Numbered from the stretch's first letter, positions 11,861 to 24,187 are shown. The stretch is 64,000 bases of DNA from Aegilops tauschii subsp. strangulata (GCF_002575655.3 NC_053040.3:349933267-349997266), one strand, 5' to 3'. Notes: generated by a model from the sequence alone, not told the origin. Numbers and translations are program-made.

Positions 11861-12245
11861 CCATTTTGCGGTATGCCACACCCCTCCCGATGAACAGGAC
11901 CCCCGTTTCGACCGTAGCGCTCCAACACAAGTCTGTTTCCTCCGTTTTGCGGTACGCAACACCCCTCCCAATCAACATGACCCCGTTTCGACCGTAGGAG
12001 GTCCAAGAGAAGTCTGTTTCCTCCATTTTGCGGTACGCCAGACCCCTCACGAAGAACATGATCCCGTTTTGACCGTGGTCGGTCGAACACAAGGTCGTTT
12101 CCTCCGTTCTGCGGCACCCCATGCCTCGTTTCCATCGGCTGTTCCGTCCAAGCCGGTTGGCTCCCGATGAACAGCACGCGTTCTGTTGCCTCCCGATGAA
12201 CATGACGCATTTCGTTGCCTCCTCATGAACACGACAACGACGCAG
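11860..12245 (+). repeat. CACTA-2 second subterminal repeat array
   Basis: Tandem blocks of 65-90 bp contain TTTTGCGGTACGCCA, ACCCCTCCCGATGAACA and CCGTTTCGACCGTAGG, in three to four copies (near 11865, 11945, 12030, 12100). Shorter CGATGAACA...CGTTGCCTCC units follow. The array is shared with CACTA-3 (60885-61320). Confidence 0.75.
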
Positions 12246-12529
12246 TTTCTCCGTTCTGACCCAGCCATGTACACGAGCCCTGGCCATATGTACGCGCAAG
12301 TAGGCGTTCGAGACCCCGCCCGTATGTACGTCTGTGGCCGTATTTACTTTCTTTCACCCTGGTTGTACATACGTGTACATGCTACGTGAGCGCCTCTACT
12401 ACGACACGTGCCCTTCCTTACACGGCCACGGTTCATCGCTGCAGCCTACAGACAGACTTATCATATGTACGTACACGTTCGCGACCAGAATGACAACGCT
12501 GCGTATGCTTCGACCAGGTGGGTCCCGAC

Positions 12530-13390
12530 TGTTAGGCACTTCCTTCCGTGTGAAGATGTAGCTGGTGGGTCCCAGCAGTCAGGGGAAAAATGTTTTTTCA
12601 AGAAATACGGAGGCCCGTCTGATGGGTGCCTGCTATCAGGTGGAGGAATCATTATTTTGCGCGTAATAAGGAGGCACTTCCTTGCTGCGGCCGTGGACCC
12701 AGCTATCAGCCTCTCCACATACAGTACTCTTCCGATGGAAGTCGTTCATTGACCACATTGACCACGCCGCGCCGAGAGCACCAATGCGGTGGACGACGGC
12801 TAGGCCTAGGAAGGGAACGACGCAGAGCCAGGGAAGACGCGGTAGTGGATGCCCACGTGGAGAGGAGTACGAGGGTTCACTGGTTCGTCTTCAGTGTGAG
12901 GCTGCTGTCGCCGTAGAATAACAGGTGGTGTGGGTGAGTGGAGGGATGGCCTGGCCAGCGGTGGGAGTAGTAGGGGCGGTGAGGCCTCCGCGGTAGCACA
13001 GCTGGCAACGGGAGGCAGGAGCAGGCGGCACGACCGGCGCTGCTTTGGGCGGCTGGAGCAAGAAGACCAGAGGTTGAAGAAGCACGACGGCCGTTGGATG
13101 GACATCGTACGGTCACCGCAGCTAGAATCATTTATATTGACTAAGTTGACAAAGCCCTTGGTACGCGTCAACTTAGTAGGCCCACAGGTCAGCCTCCGAA
13201 ACGGTGTGCCCCAGATGTCAGGGGGAGGAATCATTTTTTGGGCGGGTGAAGCTAGAATATCCGAGATTGAAGAAGAAGCACGACATCCGTTGGATGGACA
13301 TCCAACGGCACTGCTGCTAGAACCGTGTGTTGACTATAAGTTGACAAAGCCTTGCATATGCGTCAACTTAGTAGGCCCACAAGTGTGTGG
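12530..13390 (+). repeat. CACTA-2 5' inner region, single-copy form
   Basis: This block is collinear with CACTA-3 61590-63250 but shorter. It has one GATGTAGCTGGTGGGTCCCA unit (CACTA-3 has four) and one full plus one deleted copy of the unit ending GGCCGTTGGATGGACATC (CACTA-3 has two full copies). It is GC-rich and non-coding, and the predicted ORFs shift between frames and strands. Confidence 0.6.
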
Positions 13391-13394
13391 CAGA

Positions 13395-13870
13395 GAACTT
13401 ATAGCCCATTTGAGATTTGTAAGAATGTACAACCCATTTTTGAATTCTAATGGAATTTACTACAGCCCATTTACAGATTGTTAAAAGTACAGCCCATTTT
13501 CTAGCTAGGACAACGATTAATAATTTCAACCAACCGTTCAAAACAGAATTCAATAAAATTTCCCACATTTTGATGGGATCCGAAATATTTTTATCTCGAA
13601 ATTTCTAGTCAGATTAAATACAATTTCAATATAAATTTGCATTACGTAAAAATCCAACGAAACATTGCGCGTGCAACAATTAATGAAATTAAAATTTTCA
13701 AAATCCAAAAATTATATTTTATAAACTAATTACGTGTTTGGTGCATTTTTTATAGTTACAGCCCAGTTTTTATAATTACATCCCACTTATTATTTCTTAA
13801 AGCCCATTTTCTTGTTAAGCCTAATGCATCCCTCCTAGGAAAGATTTGCAGCCCAGCGGGGCGGACAATA
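13395..13870. repeat. Interspersed AGCCCATTTT repeats in CACTA-2
   Basis: About eight copies of (C/T)AGCCCATTT or close variants (e.g. 13399, 13461, 13491, 13760, 13800, 13850) occur in AT-rich DNA. I see no coding sequence. Spacing is irregular, so these are dispersed motifs rather than a strict tandem array. Confidence 0.6.
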
Positions 13871-14289
13871 ACAAGTTGACCTTGCCTGGGTATTCCTCAA
13901 AAAAAAGTATAGCTGGGCTAGCCATTTTCAGCTTGAAAAAATTAATATATGGGATGGATATCTAGCCTGGGCTAGACGGGCCACAGCCCGCCCAGTTAAT
14001 ACCCTGCTCTCCTTTGAACAACAACGAAAACATCGCTAAAGAAAAACTCTGCAATGCTCAGACCTCAAAAACACAAATACTACTCGAGCTGCTTCATCCC
14101 AGCTGTCGGCCGCTCCTTGTGCAATTCTCTTGTTTATTGACTACATAGGTTGAAAATGGTGTGGGACCGTGATGTCAGGAAACCAAGAGGAAGCAAAAAA
14201 ATTACAGTTGTATATAATAAGGAGGCACTTGCGTACAGGCGGCTATGGCCCTGGTGGGTCCCCACTGTCATCCTCTCCAAGTAAAGTCA

Positions 14290-14724
14290 TCTCCTCATTC
14301 ATCATGTCTGCTGACCATGTTGACAACGCGAGACGGCGGCGCCACGGTGAGCGCAACAACTCGAAGGACGACGGAGAGGGCCTCGCGGGCCCTACGAATG
14401 GTCTGATACAGCGCCCGCTGCTCATTCGGGAAGCCAGGATCATAGGGCCACATGTGCGCGACGGCATTGTCGTTCGCTTGTTCACCGGTGCTCGTTGAGG
14501 AGACGGAGGTTGCAGCACAGGTCCTCCTGCGCTGGTAGCTCTTCCGCCATTAGGGCATCAAAGTGCGGCCGCACAAGCTCTATGGTGAACACGGCATGAA
14601 CCGGCTTGGACAGTGGCGCCGGCCCCTGGTCGGAAGCTACATCTATCGTCTGATTGTCGTCGCTCAGCTCAGCAAGCTCGCCAGCGAGCCAGCATGTCCA
14701 GGTACTGGACCGACCCGCTGCCAA
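14290..14724 (-). pseudogene. Decayed minus-strand ORF, unrecognised
   Basis: A minus-strand frame from 14724 encodes a protein-like stretch with LVRPHFDALMAEELP and EDLCCNLRLLNEHR, then stops at 14482. A one-base shift continues it as NDNAVAHMWPYDPGFPNEQ and RALYQTIRRAREALS to about 14370, ending near 14290. The shared codon character and continuous sense suggest one former coding exon broken by a frameshift. I do not recognise the family. It may be a host gene fragment captured by CACTA-2 or part of a CACTA gene. Gypsy-Y is inserted just upstream (14840), so any 5' part could resume at 24056. Confidence 0.45.
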
Positions 14725-14839
14725 GCACGAGTTTGACTACCCTGGCCCACCCAAACCGCCTCCCTCGCCCGCGCGCGCTGTCCGCCTGAAACTGTCAGCG
14801 CCGCTCGCCCTGCTTCCCGGTGCAGGAAATTGATCCGCC

Positions 14840-15310
14840 TGTCGGTGTCAAAACCGGCCGATCTCGGATAGGGGGTCCTGAACTGTGCGTCTGAGGATCG
14901 AAGGTAATAGGAGGCAGGGGACACGATGTTTACCCAGGTTCGGGCCCTCTTAATGGAGGTAATACCCTACTTCCTGCTTGATTGACTTTGATGAGTATAG
15001 GGGCTACAAGAGTTGATCTACCTTGAGACCGTAATGGCTAAACCCTAGATGTCCAGCCTGTATGATTGTGATCGCCTCTACGGACTATACCCTCCGGTTT
15101 ATATAGACACTGGAGGGGCCAGGGCTTATACAGAGTCGGTTTATAGAGAAAGGAATCTTCATATCCGAACGCCAAGCTTGCCATCCGCGCAAAGGAGAGT
15201 CCCATCCGGACACGGGGGAAGCCTTCTGTCTTGTATCTTCATGGCCCACCAGTCCGGCCCATGTCACATAGCCCGGACGCCTGGGGACCCCCTATTCCAG
15301 GACTCCCTCA
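14840..15310 (-). repeat. Gypsy-Y 3' LTR
   Basis: 471 bp. On the minus strand it starts TGAGGGAGTCCTGGAAT. It contains a minus-strand TATA (plus-strand GTTTATATAG near 15098-15107). It pairs with 23584-24055. Confidence 0.85.
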
Positions 15311-15903
15311 GTAGCCCCTGAACCAGGCTTCAATGACGATGTGTCCGGCACACAGAATTTCTTCGGCATTGCAAGGCGGGTTCCTCCTCTGAACATTTCA
15401 AAGCAGTTGACCAAAAGAACTATATCCGACTCTGTACAATAGTTACAACCCTGAACCACAAGGGAAAAATACTTAAACAAAAATTGGTCATGTCTCCTGA
15501 CAGTTTTTTCGGCGAGGCGTTGTATTCTGGCCTTATTATTATTTCGAACCGTTTTTTAGCCTTCCGCTTCGCGTTTCGAGACGCGGTCTTCATTGACACG
15601 TCTTGTCAAAGCAGAGATCGTGTCCCCTTATTGCGGGATTCTCATCAATACGGGTTTGGGTAATCCAACCGTGCCGTTTACATGACGCCTTAGGAATAGG
15701 CGAGTTTTAAGGCTCGTGGGGGGACATTTGATATTCACTGCCTTTATAAGAAGATAAGGGTCCATCTTTTTACCCCACGCCTTCTTCCTCCACGGCCCAC
15801 CTGTCCACAAGCTCCAGCGCCCAAGCTCCAAGCTCTCCCCTCGCCGCCAAGTATTCCAGTCATATCCGGATCTGGCTCGCAAGGCAAATGGACGGCCTCC
15901 TCC

Positions 15904-18900
15904 ATGACGGAGAAGGACATCAAAGAGCTTCGGGAAGCGAGGTACTTGACAGCGGAGATCAGGCATAGACTCCCTGCCAAAGAGCAAGTTATCCCCACTC
16001 CAGAACCTGGTGAGAGGGTCGTATTCCTTCCTCACTTTCTCCGCTGACTAGGGTTTCCCCTACACCCCTTTGTCCGAGGTCTCATGTTCTATTACGGGGT
16101 GGATTTTCATGATCTGGCCCCGAATTCCTTTCTCCACATCTCGGCGTTTATCGTCATGTGTGAGGCATTCCTCCGCATCCCTCCACACTTCGGCCTATGC
16201 CTCAAAATCTTCAATGTGAAGCCGAAGGTGGTCGACGGGCAACACGCGGATTGCGGCGGCGCCATGATAAGCAAACTTCCCAAAGTTGTCTGGCCCAAAG
16301 GGGCCTTTGTGGATACCATCAAGATATGGCAGCACGAGTGGTTTTATATCACTGAACCCCGCGGCACCAAATGGGCAGCCGCCCCTGCATTTAGATCCAG
16401 ACCCCCGCCGCGGCTTGCGTCCTGGACCAACCAGGGTCTGGATTGGGGATCATCCGACGAGGTGCTAGTGCTGAAGAAGCGCATGAAGAATATCATAGAA
16501 GAACACCAGCCCCACAAATGTGATCCAGGTGATGCTCATCCGCCTGTCCCTTCCCTGCCAACGTCGGCCTCTCCGCATGTGGGAGTTCAATCCGGAAGGG
16601 CCACGGATCCTGACGCGATTCTTCGGCACAACGCATAAAGCGATCTAGATGCTACTTTTCAAGACAAAAAGTCATGGCCGGAGACGTCCGAAGACGTCGG
16701 CCTCGACTGCAATCATCCAGCCTCCCCAGTAAGTGCTATTTTTTTAACATAACACAGTCAATTAATCAAAAGAGGGGACGGACTAAGAATTCCATCCTAT
16801 AAAACAGGGCTGGACGAAGAAGGCGGAGTGGATCAGATGTCCAGCTCCATTGCCTGAAAACCCAGCAAATCCTCTTTTAATGAAGATGCTGGTCCCGGCA
16901 CCCTATCAGGCGCCGGAGAAGAAGGTCCGGAAGAAGAACAAGGAAGCCAAAGATGGCCTCCATTGCAAAGGTACTTCGGACGGGGCGTCCGGAGAGACCA
17001 AAACCCATTCCTCCGAGGAGGCTGAGGACGAGGAGGACGAGGAGGCCGACAACACCCTTTCCTTGAAGGGGAAGAAGAAGAAGAGGGCAGCCTCCAAAGA
17101 CCCAGAGGCGAAGGCGCCCAAAAGAGGGAAAATATCCCTTCCACATGGCTCGGATTCAGACACCGAGGCCATCCCCAAGTGGCGCCCCAGGCCGAAGCCC
17201 CATGCCGAATCGTGACTACACGAAGATGCTGTACATAAGTCCAGTTTTGATGAGTATGGTATTAACGTTTTGAATGGTGTAGGCCCGCCCGCGATTTTCC
17301 CCAACAATCATCGGAGGGGAACTCTTTGGATCCAAGGATGATGGAGAGCGAGTCACCTTCGTGAGCCTCCCCGCCTCCCGCTGAGGACGACACTGAGGTG
17401 TTGTCCCGAAGGGCCTCTCCGGGGCACGAGGTGGTACGGGAAGCCAGCAAAACGGCGCCAGAAGGTAACACTTAGGTCGCTGAAAACACGGGGGTAACAA
17501 TCCCCTTGAGGGCTGACGGCGGGGGCCTAGACCAGTCCGACCATCAGCCGGACACTACTCCGGAAACCCAAATGGCTCCGGAGCCGAATAAGCGACCCTC
17601 CTCCCTCGGAAACCTCCGCTAGTCCGGAGGCGCCGAATACACTGATGGAGGCACTACAACGAGCTTCCATCGTGGAGGAGCACCGCACCCTGATGGGTGT
17701 GGTGGTTGAAAAGGTTCAGTATGCCAAGGACGGACTGAACGAGGCCTTTGCTAGCCTGTTAACAGGCTTCGATGTATGCAATGTAATATTCCGGACCGCT
17801 TTTCATATGACAAGATGCCTGGGTATAGATAGTAGCCCATGAGACTCTGATCGTCCCTTTTGTTAATCAAAAAGAGGCGGACAGAGGATCAATAACTTTC
17901 GCAGGAGCTAATGTACTTCCATATGTTGAAATGTAGGCTTCACTGTTAGCGGCGACCTCCAGGCCGCTGAGGTATCCGAACTTAAGCGTCAGCTGGGACT
18001 GGCCGATGAGGATCTCATCTGCATCAATAAGGGTTTTGATGAGGCGCAGGGTATGTTTATTAAAATGTTTCGTTCAGGCCCGTACCTTTGGAGTTAAAGC
18101 TGATGCGCTGTTATATGCATGATTGCAGGTAGCGCAGGTTGAGGCCCTTAGGGGTGAACTTGCCCAGGCCAAGGAGCAGGCAAGGGTGAACAAGGCGGCC
18201 GCTGATAAATCGACCAAGGACTTGAAGTCCGAACAGGTTATTTGCTGCCAGTACGAAGAGCGGGTGGCCGAAGTAGAGAAAGCGCTGAAGGACGTCGCCG
18301 ACAAGTATAAGTCCCTGGAGGAGAAGAGTAAAGCCCAGGAGACCGACCTTGCCAAGGCCTTTAAAGAGGTCGAGGAGGTGCGGGACAAATCCCAAGCGAC
18401 GTGTGAGGAGATTAAGTAAGCCGTACAAATAGCGGCCGGTAAGCCCTTTCTTCTACGGTGTAAGTTCGGCGATAAGTCGTATGTTTTACTCACGCAATTT
18501 CGGAATGCTTCAGATGTCTTTGCGGATCTTCTGAAGAGTACCGACGACGACGCGCAGTTCTTTGGGGCTCAGGAGGGACACGCAACGGAGGGGCTATTCT
18601 GGTCGTAGTTCGAGGCACGGGAGCGCCCAGCGATGCTAAGTGACGAGATGGCGCGGTGGGCCTAGCTGCATAGGATGTCCGGATCGGCCATGAGGGACGT
18701 CATAGTCCGACTGTGGCCAACCGAACCCGTTCCGAGCAGCTATTTTGGCCTAGTGCGGCGACTTGTTGAAGCACTGCCCCGCATTGACGCAATCAAGCGG
18801 TCGTCATGTATAGAAGGTGCACGGCTGGCTTTTGCCCGTGTCAAGATGCACTGGGCCAAGATGAAAGCCGCTAGCGTGGCCGTTGAAGGTCCGCCCGGAG

Positions 18901-19022
18901 ACAAGGCCCACCGTACGCCGGAGCGCTATTTTGAAGACGTCTTGGAAGGTGCCTGCTTGATAGAGGGCCAGTGCTCAAAGGACGTCTTTGTTCGAGTGAA
19001 TGTATCTGGACTATCCGGATAA
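15904..19022 (+). pseudogene. Antisense multi-exon ORF of gypsy-Y with PF04195-like domain
   Basis: This gene reads on the plus strand, opposite to gag/protease, near the element's 3' LTR. Exon 1 (ATG 15904) runs through an in-frame TGA at 16045 into FLHISAFIVMCEAFLRIPPH and HFGLCLKIF, which resembles the putative gypsy-type transposon domain PF04195, and reaches 16638. An intron with GT...AG fits 16729-16807. The next exon (to 17215) is lysine-rich with an acidic EDEEDEEAD tract. Further blocks are 17642-17842, a heptad-rich coiled coil (18129-18419) and 18510-19022, which has two more in-frame TAG codons. Such antisense ORFs are known in some grass gypsy families. Function is unknown, and this copy is broken. 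Confidence 0.65.
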
Positions 19023-20248
19023 TGTATTATAAACCATGGCTGTGTATTATATTTGTGTTGTTTGCCTTTAAAAGTATTGTGCCTCCTGTGCGGCCGTTTA
19101 TATCCCTGAGAGTTTGCCAGTCATCGGCTTCAGCCCCCGCGTAGGTACTACGGGGGTGTTCGAAATAGCACATGACCACACGTTAACCCAACATCTTGGT
19201 CCGTAAGGTAGGTGTCAGTGCAGTGATCGAGGCAATCGGACTATGTGGCTTTACCACTCTCACTTAGCCATAGGAGTTTGACAATGGGGTTGTAAAATAG
19301 CCCCTGGTGTGTATGCAGCGATCAAACTTAGATGCCTTAGACGCGTGACTGAAAAGCCAGCCCTTCGTGTAGTATGGAAGAAATCGCTAGAGATTTTATA
19401 AGTCGCCGAATTGGTGACCAGCTCTCGCCACGTCACGATAGTCAGTTTTTGGCTTTCTCTACTGAGGTGCTTAACCAGGCAGCCGGAAGCACAATCGCAG
19501 TAGTTCTCCCTTTACTACCTTAGCCGAAAACGGAACGTACGGTAGCAAGCACAGGAGCCGGGCAACCCAACTATTGACCAAAGACGTGATTCGGAGCCGA
19601 TGCATATAATGCAGTATTCGGGACGTCGAAGTGTACTCTGAGAGTGTTTGGACTTTCTATCGTTGAAGATATATATATGGCTTTGATAGAGCCCCTGGCG
19701 ATTTATGTCGCACCAAGGTGTATATGTCGATTTGAACGTCAAGTGGGAAAACAGATTTAAAAAATAGGCCAAGACCGAACAGGGTTGGGCGAAACTGTTT
19801 CCATTATAGTCTGATTGGTACGTCAAAACGTATTGTTACAGAAGATGCAATAAGCATCACGGCTATTTTACATGCCGAGAACAAGGGAAAGTTGTATACA
19901 GGTCCTAAATTTGAAAGGGTGATCTAGAAGATCCTTTGGACATTCTGCCGCACGTCTGCGCCGCCTTTCACCTTGGTGTAGGATCCTTTGAGAGGATTGA
20001 CATCGAGTATGTATAAGGGGCCTAGAAGGGGGCCCTTATTAGCTCCAGAAATTGATGTGGGTTGTGAAGAACCTGAAAAAAAAAACAAGAAGAAAAAGCT
20101 GGAGCAATATGTAGGTCCTGATAGGGTCGAGCCATATCATGGAGGTGTAGCATGCCTCCATCCTCGCCCATTGTATTTTTAACGCATAATTATGTACGTG
20201 CGGCACGTATGCTGCTATCAGGCTGGGGCACTGACGGAGGCCGAATTG
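19023..20248. other. Gypsy-Y spacer without recognisable pol domains
   Basis: About 1.2 kb lies between the antisense ORF and the protease. RT, RNase H and integrase (over 3 kb) would be expected here on the minus strand. Short ORFs on both strands show none of their motifs. A lysine-rich plus-strand ORF of 64 codons at 19988-20182 is unremarkable. Confidence 0.6.
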
Positions 20249-20971
20249 CTAATCTAGCTCTCGATGAGCCGGACTGTCGGTTTGCAGGGTAGACCGGACT
20301 CGTTTAACAGTGTCCGGAGATTTGACTACGAGTGTAGTATTCGGTTTAGCAAGGCCACCCTGCACCTCGGCTGCGAGGCCCGCGGTATGCTCCTCTGTAC
20401 GGAGGGAGCGTTCCATGTTTCCATTGACTGTTATAACGCCACGTGGTCCAGGCATCTTGAGATTTATATAAGCATAGTGCGGGACTGCATTGAAACGGAC
20501 GAAAGCGGTTCGCCCGAGTAGTGAGTGATAGCCATTGCGGAACGGGACGATGTCGAAGATCAGGTCTTCGCTCCGGAAGTTATCCGGTGAGCGGAAGACG
20601 ACTTCCAGCGTTATGGATCCTGTGCAACATGCCTCTACGCCAGGTATTACCCCTTTAAAGGTGGTTTTGGTGGGCTTGATTCTTGATGAATCAATGCCCA
20701 TTTTACGGACGATGTCCTGATAAAGCAGACTGAGACTACTGCCGCCGTCCATATGGACTCGCGTGAGGTGGAATCCGTGAATAATTGGATCAAGGACCAA
20801 TGCTGCTGAACCTCCATGACGGATACTGGTTGGATGGTCTCTGCGATCAAAGGTGATCGGACAAGCAGACCGCAGATTAAATTTTGGGGCGACTGGCTCT
20901 ATGGCATAGACGTCCTGTGACGCGCGCTTGCGCTCCCTCTTAGGGATATGAGTAACATAGATCATGCTCAC
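20249..20971 (-). pseudogene. Gypsy-Y retroviral-type aspartic protease region
   Basis: The 240-codon minus-strand frame contains ITFDRRDHPTSIRHGGSAAL, then the active-site segment VHMDGGSSLSLLY (DGGSS variant of D-T/S-G), then KMGIDSSRIKPTKTTFKG, RSEDLIFDIVPF and YHSLLGRTAFVRF. This order is the standard layout of the protease in plant gypsy gag-pol. It would cleave the Gag-Pol polyprotein in the virus-like particle. The frame stops at 20249, and no RT follows on the minus strand. It is in a different frame from gag, so at least one frameshift lies between 21316 and 20971. Confidence 0.75.
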
Positions 20972-21315
20972 AGTTTTGACCTCGGGGGAAAATTTCTTCT
21001 GCCCCCTGTGTTCTGTGGGCGAGGCTCTTCATCGTCGTCCTCGCTGGGCGGCCCTTTCCCCTTGTGTTCGACGTTGAGCTTGCCGGCCTATTTAAAGACC
21101 CAACCATTTCTGTTGGTATGATTGGGAGGCTTATCGGGGGTGCCATGAATCTGGCATGGTCGATCGAGTATTCTGTCCAAACTAGATGGACCATCTCTGT
21201 TTCCTTTGAATGGCTTCTTCCGCTGACCGGGTTTAGAGACACTAAATCCGGCGTTAACCGCCGTGTCTTCGGCATCTTGGTTGTTGCTTCGACGCTTGTG
21301 CTTGTTGCGTCGTGG

Positions 21316-23028
21316 CTAGCCATTGCCATCCCTGGCTTCGGAGGTTCCAGGGTCGCTGGTGCTATTGCTTCTACAAGCTAGCTCTTCTCCCGTGCAAAAG
21401 CGGGTCATAAGCGCAGTAAGGGCTGCCATAGACTTCGGCTTTTCTTGGCTAGGGTGTTGGGCGAGCCACTCGTCTCGGACGTTGTGTTTAAAGGCCACGA
21501 GGGCTTCGGCGTCCGGACAGTCCACAATTTGGTTATTTTTAATTAGGAACCTGCTCCAGAGTTTCCGGGCTGATTCTCCGGGTTGCTGGACTATGTGACT
21601 AAGGTCATCGGCGTCTGGGGGCCGGACATAGGTACCTTGGAAGTTGTCTCTAAAGGCATCCTCCAAGTCTTCCTGGGTGCCAATAGAGTTCTCTGGGAGG
21701 CTGTTTAGCCAGTGCCGAGCTGGTCCCTTTAATTTGAGCGGGAGGTATTTGATGGCATGGAGATCATCACCGCGTGCCATGTGGATATGGAGAAGAAAGT
21801 CTTCGATCCATACTGCGGGATCTATCGTACCGTTGTACGATTCAATGTTGATGGGTTTAAACCCTTCTGGGAACTGATGTTCCATTACTTCATTGGTGAA
21901 GCATAGGGGGTGTGCGGCGCCTCTGTACCGGGCGATATTGTGGCGTAGTTCGGATGAAGGCCGTATGCGGTTTTCGGCCCGGGTGAGGTTGTGCCTGTCA
22001 TGGCAGGTCTGATGGTTGTCCTCGCGCGTTGGAGGACGCCCCTTTGATCCATAGATTGATCTTGTCTGACTGGCTCTATTGTCCAGGTCCTTGCGTAAGT
22101 CGTAGGTATAGCCCGGGGCTGTTGCCTCCTTGCCTCGATGGCGGGGTGGCACGGGCTCGTGTTCGGCATGAGTAGCCGGTCTGTCCCGTTCACGTGGTGG
22201 TTGGTCGGGCTCGTCTGTGGTTTTATGCTTTGGTGGTATTGGCTCAAGGGCCTCGTCGTCGAATTAAGGTAGTAGCTTGCGCTTCGGGTAACTCTTAGTT
22301 GGGCGTTTGAGGCCGTATTCCTCTGCTGTCAGGACATTAGTCCATCTATCATTGAGTAGATCCTGATCAGCATGAACCTGCTGCTGCTTCTTTTTCAGGC
22401 TTCTTGCAGTGGCGATTAGCCGGCGTTTAAAGCGCTCTTGTTTGAGGGGTTCCTCCGGCACGATGAAATCTTTGTCGTCGAGGCTAACATCCTCTTCGGA
22501 GATCGGTAGGTAATTACTGTCCTCCGAGCCCTCGTTCCAGACAGGATCGTCGGGGTTAACTTGCCCATCCTCCCAATCAACATGTTCGGATGTTGGCTCC
22601 ACAGGGGCTTCGGGGTCTTCGGCGTTCTCCGGACTGTTATTGTCTCCGGTGTCGGTATTGCTGTCTTTGTCGCGACGCGATTTTGAGCGGCGCCACTGAC
22701 GTCGATGTTTTGGAGGTGCTTCAGCAGGCTTATCCTCAACCGGATCCTCCTCGCCGTCATCCTCTTTGGGTGTGTCCACCATGTACACGTCGTATGTGGA
22801 GGTGGCCGTCCATCATCCGGTAAACGGAGGATCTTGGCCTTGATCATCTCCGGCATCGTCGTCCATACCGTCGATGTCTTCGGAAGCGTAGTCCAGCATG
22901 TTGGTTACATCTTCGACAGTGGATATGAAGTGGGTGGTGGGTGGGACGTGAAATTCCCCGCTCTCAGCCCCTAGTCCGGGCTGGGAGTAATTAGGAAGCG
23001 ATTCCTCTGTAATGGCGAGGGATTGCAT
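21316..23028 (-). pseudogene. Gypsy-Y gag
   Basis: One minus-strand frame runs from 23028 to 21316 with in-frame stops near 22813 and 22264. The N-terminal half is acidic and charged (MVDTPKEDDGEEDPVEDKP and similar). The C-terminal half carries the retrotrans_gag-type core: HQFPEGFKPINIESYNGTID, WIEDFLLHIHMARGD, AIKYLPLKLKGPARHWLNSL, FQGTYVRPPDADDLSH and a CTGEEL end. The product would be the structural Gag of the particle. No zinc knuckle is seen before the frame is lost. An overlapping upstream frame (23501-23028) may be a further N-terminal part. Confidence 0.75.
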
Positions 23029-23583
23029 TAAGTCAGAGCCTCGTTTAGGAGCGAGATGTGGACGGAGAAGAGAGAGTCTGCCGGGATAGCTGGGGTGAGA
23101 GCCTGGCCGCGGCCGCTCGATGTGGACCTCGAGAGTTCAGATTTAGAGTCCGAGGGAGAGTCCGGCACTCTAGCGACGTGGGGAGCTCGGTTCGACCTTG
23201 GGTTTGCCGATGACGCCGTCCCCTCCAGATCTCCAGTAGCAGGTTCCATAATTGCGTGTAATCCGGCGGGCTCTAAACTCCCGTCTTCGGAGCTGGTAGT
23301 CTCCTCTGGATCTAAGGCCAGAGTGGTGGTTGGGGCCGCGAACCCTTCGAAGATCAAGTCTCCTCGGATATCGGCGACATAGTTTAAGTTCCCGAAATTG
23401 ATTTGATTACCGGGGGCGAAGCTCTCGATCTCCTCAAGGTGGCCAATCGAACTGGCACTCAGTGCGACGCCGCTGAATATCCGAGGAGAAAAGTCTCCCA
23501 CGAAACAGCATCGCTGTAGATGATCGAACGAGCCATCGAACCTTCTGTCGACAACACAGAGGAACTCTCAATTAAAGCACCAA

Positions 23584-24055
23584 TGTCGGTGTCAAAACCG
23601 GCCGATCTCGGGTAGGGGGTCCCGAACTGTGCATCTGAGGATCGAAGGTAACATGAGGCAGGGGACATGATGTTTACCCAGGTTCGGGCCCTCTTAATGG
23701 AGGTAATACCCTACTTCCTGCTTGATTGACTTTGATGAGTATAGGGGTTACAAGAGTTGATCTACCACAAGATCGTAATGGCTAAACCCTAGATGTCTAG
23801 CCTGTATGATTGTGATCGCCTCTACGGACTAAACCCTCCGGTTTATATAGACACGGGAGGGGCCAGGGGTTATACATAGTCGGTTTACAGAGAAAGGAAT
23901 CTTCATATCCGAACGCCAAGCTTGCCATCCACGCAAAGGAGAGTCCCATCCGGACACGGGGGGAAGTCTTCTATCCTGTATCTTCACGGCCCACCAGTCC
24001 GGCCCATGTCACATAGCCCGGACGCCCAGGGACCCCCTAATCCAGGACTCCCTCA
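23584..24055 (-). repeat. Gypsy-Y 5' LTR
   Basis: 472 bp, bounded left by ...AAAGCACCAA and right by CCGCG. Minus-strand TATA is seen as GTTTATATAG near 23841-23850. On the minus strand the base after the LTR begins TTGGTGC, the probable PBS region, although the tRNA match is not clear to me. Confidence 0.85.
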
Positions 24056-24179
24056 CCGCGTTCAAACGACACAAGTGCCGTCCGTCCGTCCGTCCGTCTA
24101 CTGCCAACATTAATGATACGCTGTTGCCGAGGCGGCTACTCTGGTACCACACGTCCGTCCCTCCGCCACCCACCATTGC

Positions 24180-24187
24180 TATATAAA
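24180..24187 (+). promoter_or_regulatory. TATA box of captured ORF in CACTA-2
   Basis: TATATAAA at about 24180 lies 73-80 bp upstream of the ATG at 24260, with a pyrimidine-rich leader between (CCGCCTCTTTTCCCTTTCTCC). This is a classic plant core-promoter arrangement. Confidence 0.5.

Larger units (their letters stand above)
14840..24055 (-). mobile_element. Gypsy-Y: minus-strand gypsy-type LTR retrotransposon lacking visible RT/integrase
   Basis: The LTRs at 14840-15310 and 23584-24055 (471 and 472 bp) match closely. In plus view they run TGTCGGTGTCAAAACCGG...CCAGGACTCCCTCA. Flanks are CCGCC (14835-14839) and CCGCG (24056-24060), a TSD with one mismatch. Gag (23028-21316) and protease (20971-20249) read on the minus strand, so the 5' LTR is the right one, and a PPT-like GGTTCAGGGGCTAC abuts the left LTR on the minus strand. 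Only about 1.2 kb lies between the protease and the antisense ORF, and I see no RT, RNase H or integrase. The element is probably a deletion derivative. Confidence 0.85.

Noticed and set aside
11267..12299. 234- and 301-codon minus-strand ORFs
   Set aside because: Made by the periodic CACTA subterminal repeats. The homologous CACTA-3 region gives similar artefact ORFs (60488-61457).
16850..17307. Minus-strand ORFs opposite the Lys/Glu-rich exon of the gypsy-Y antisense gene
   Set aside because: Shadow frames (Ser/Leu/Phe-rich) of the charged plus-strand exon, which has the better coding character.
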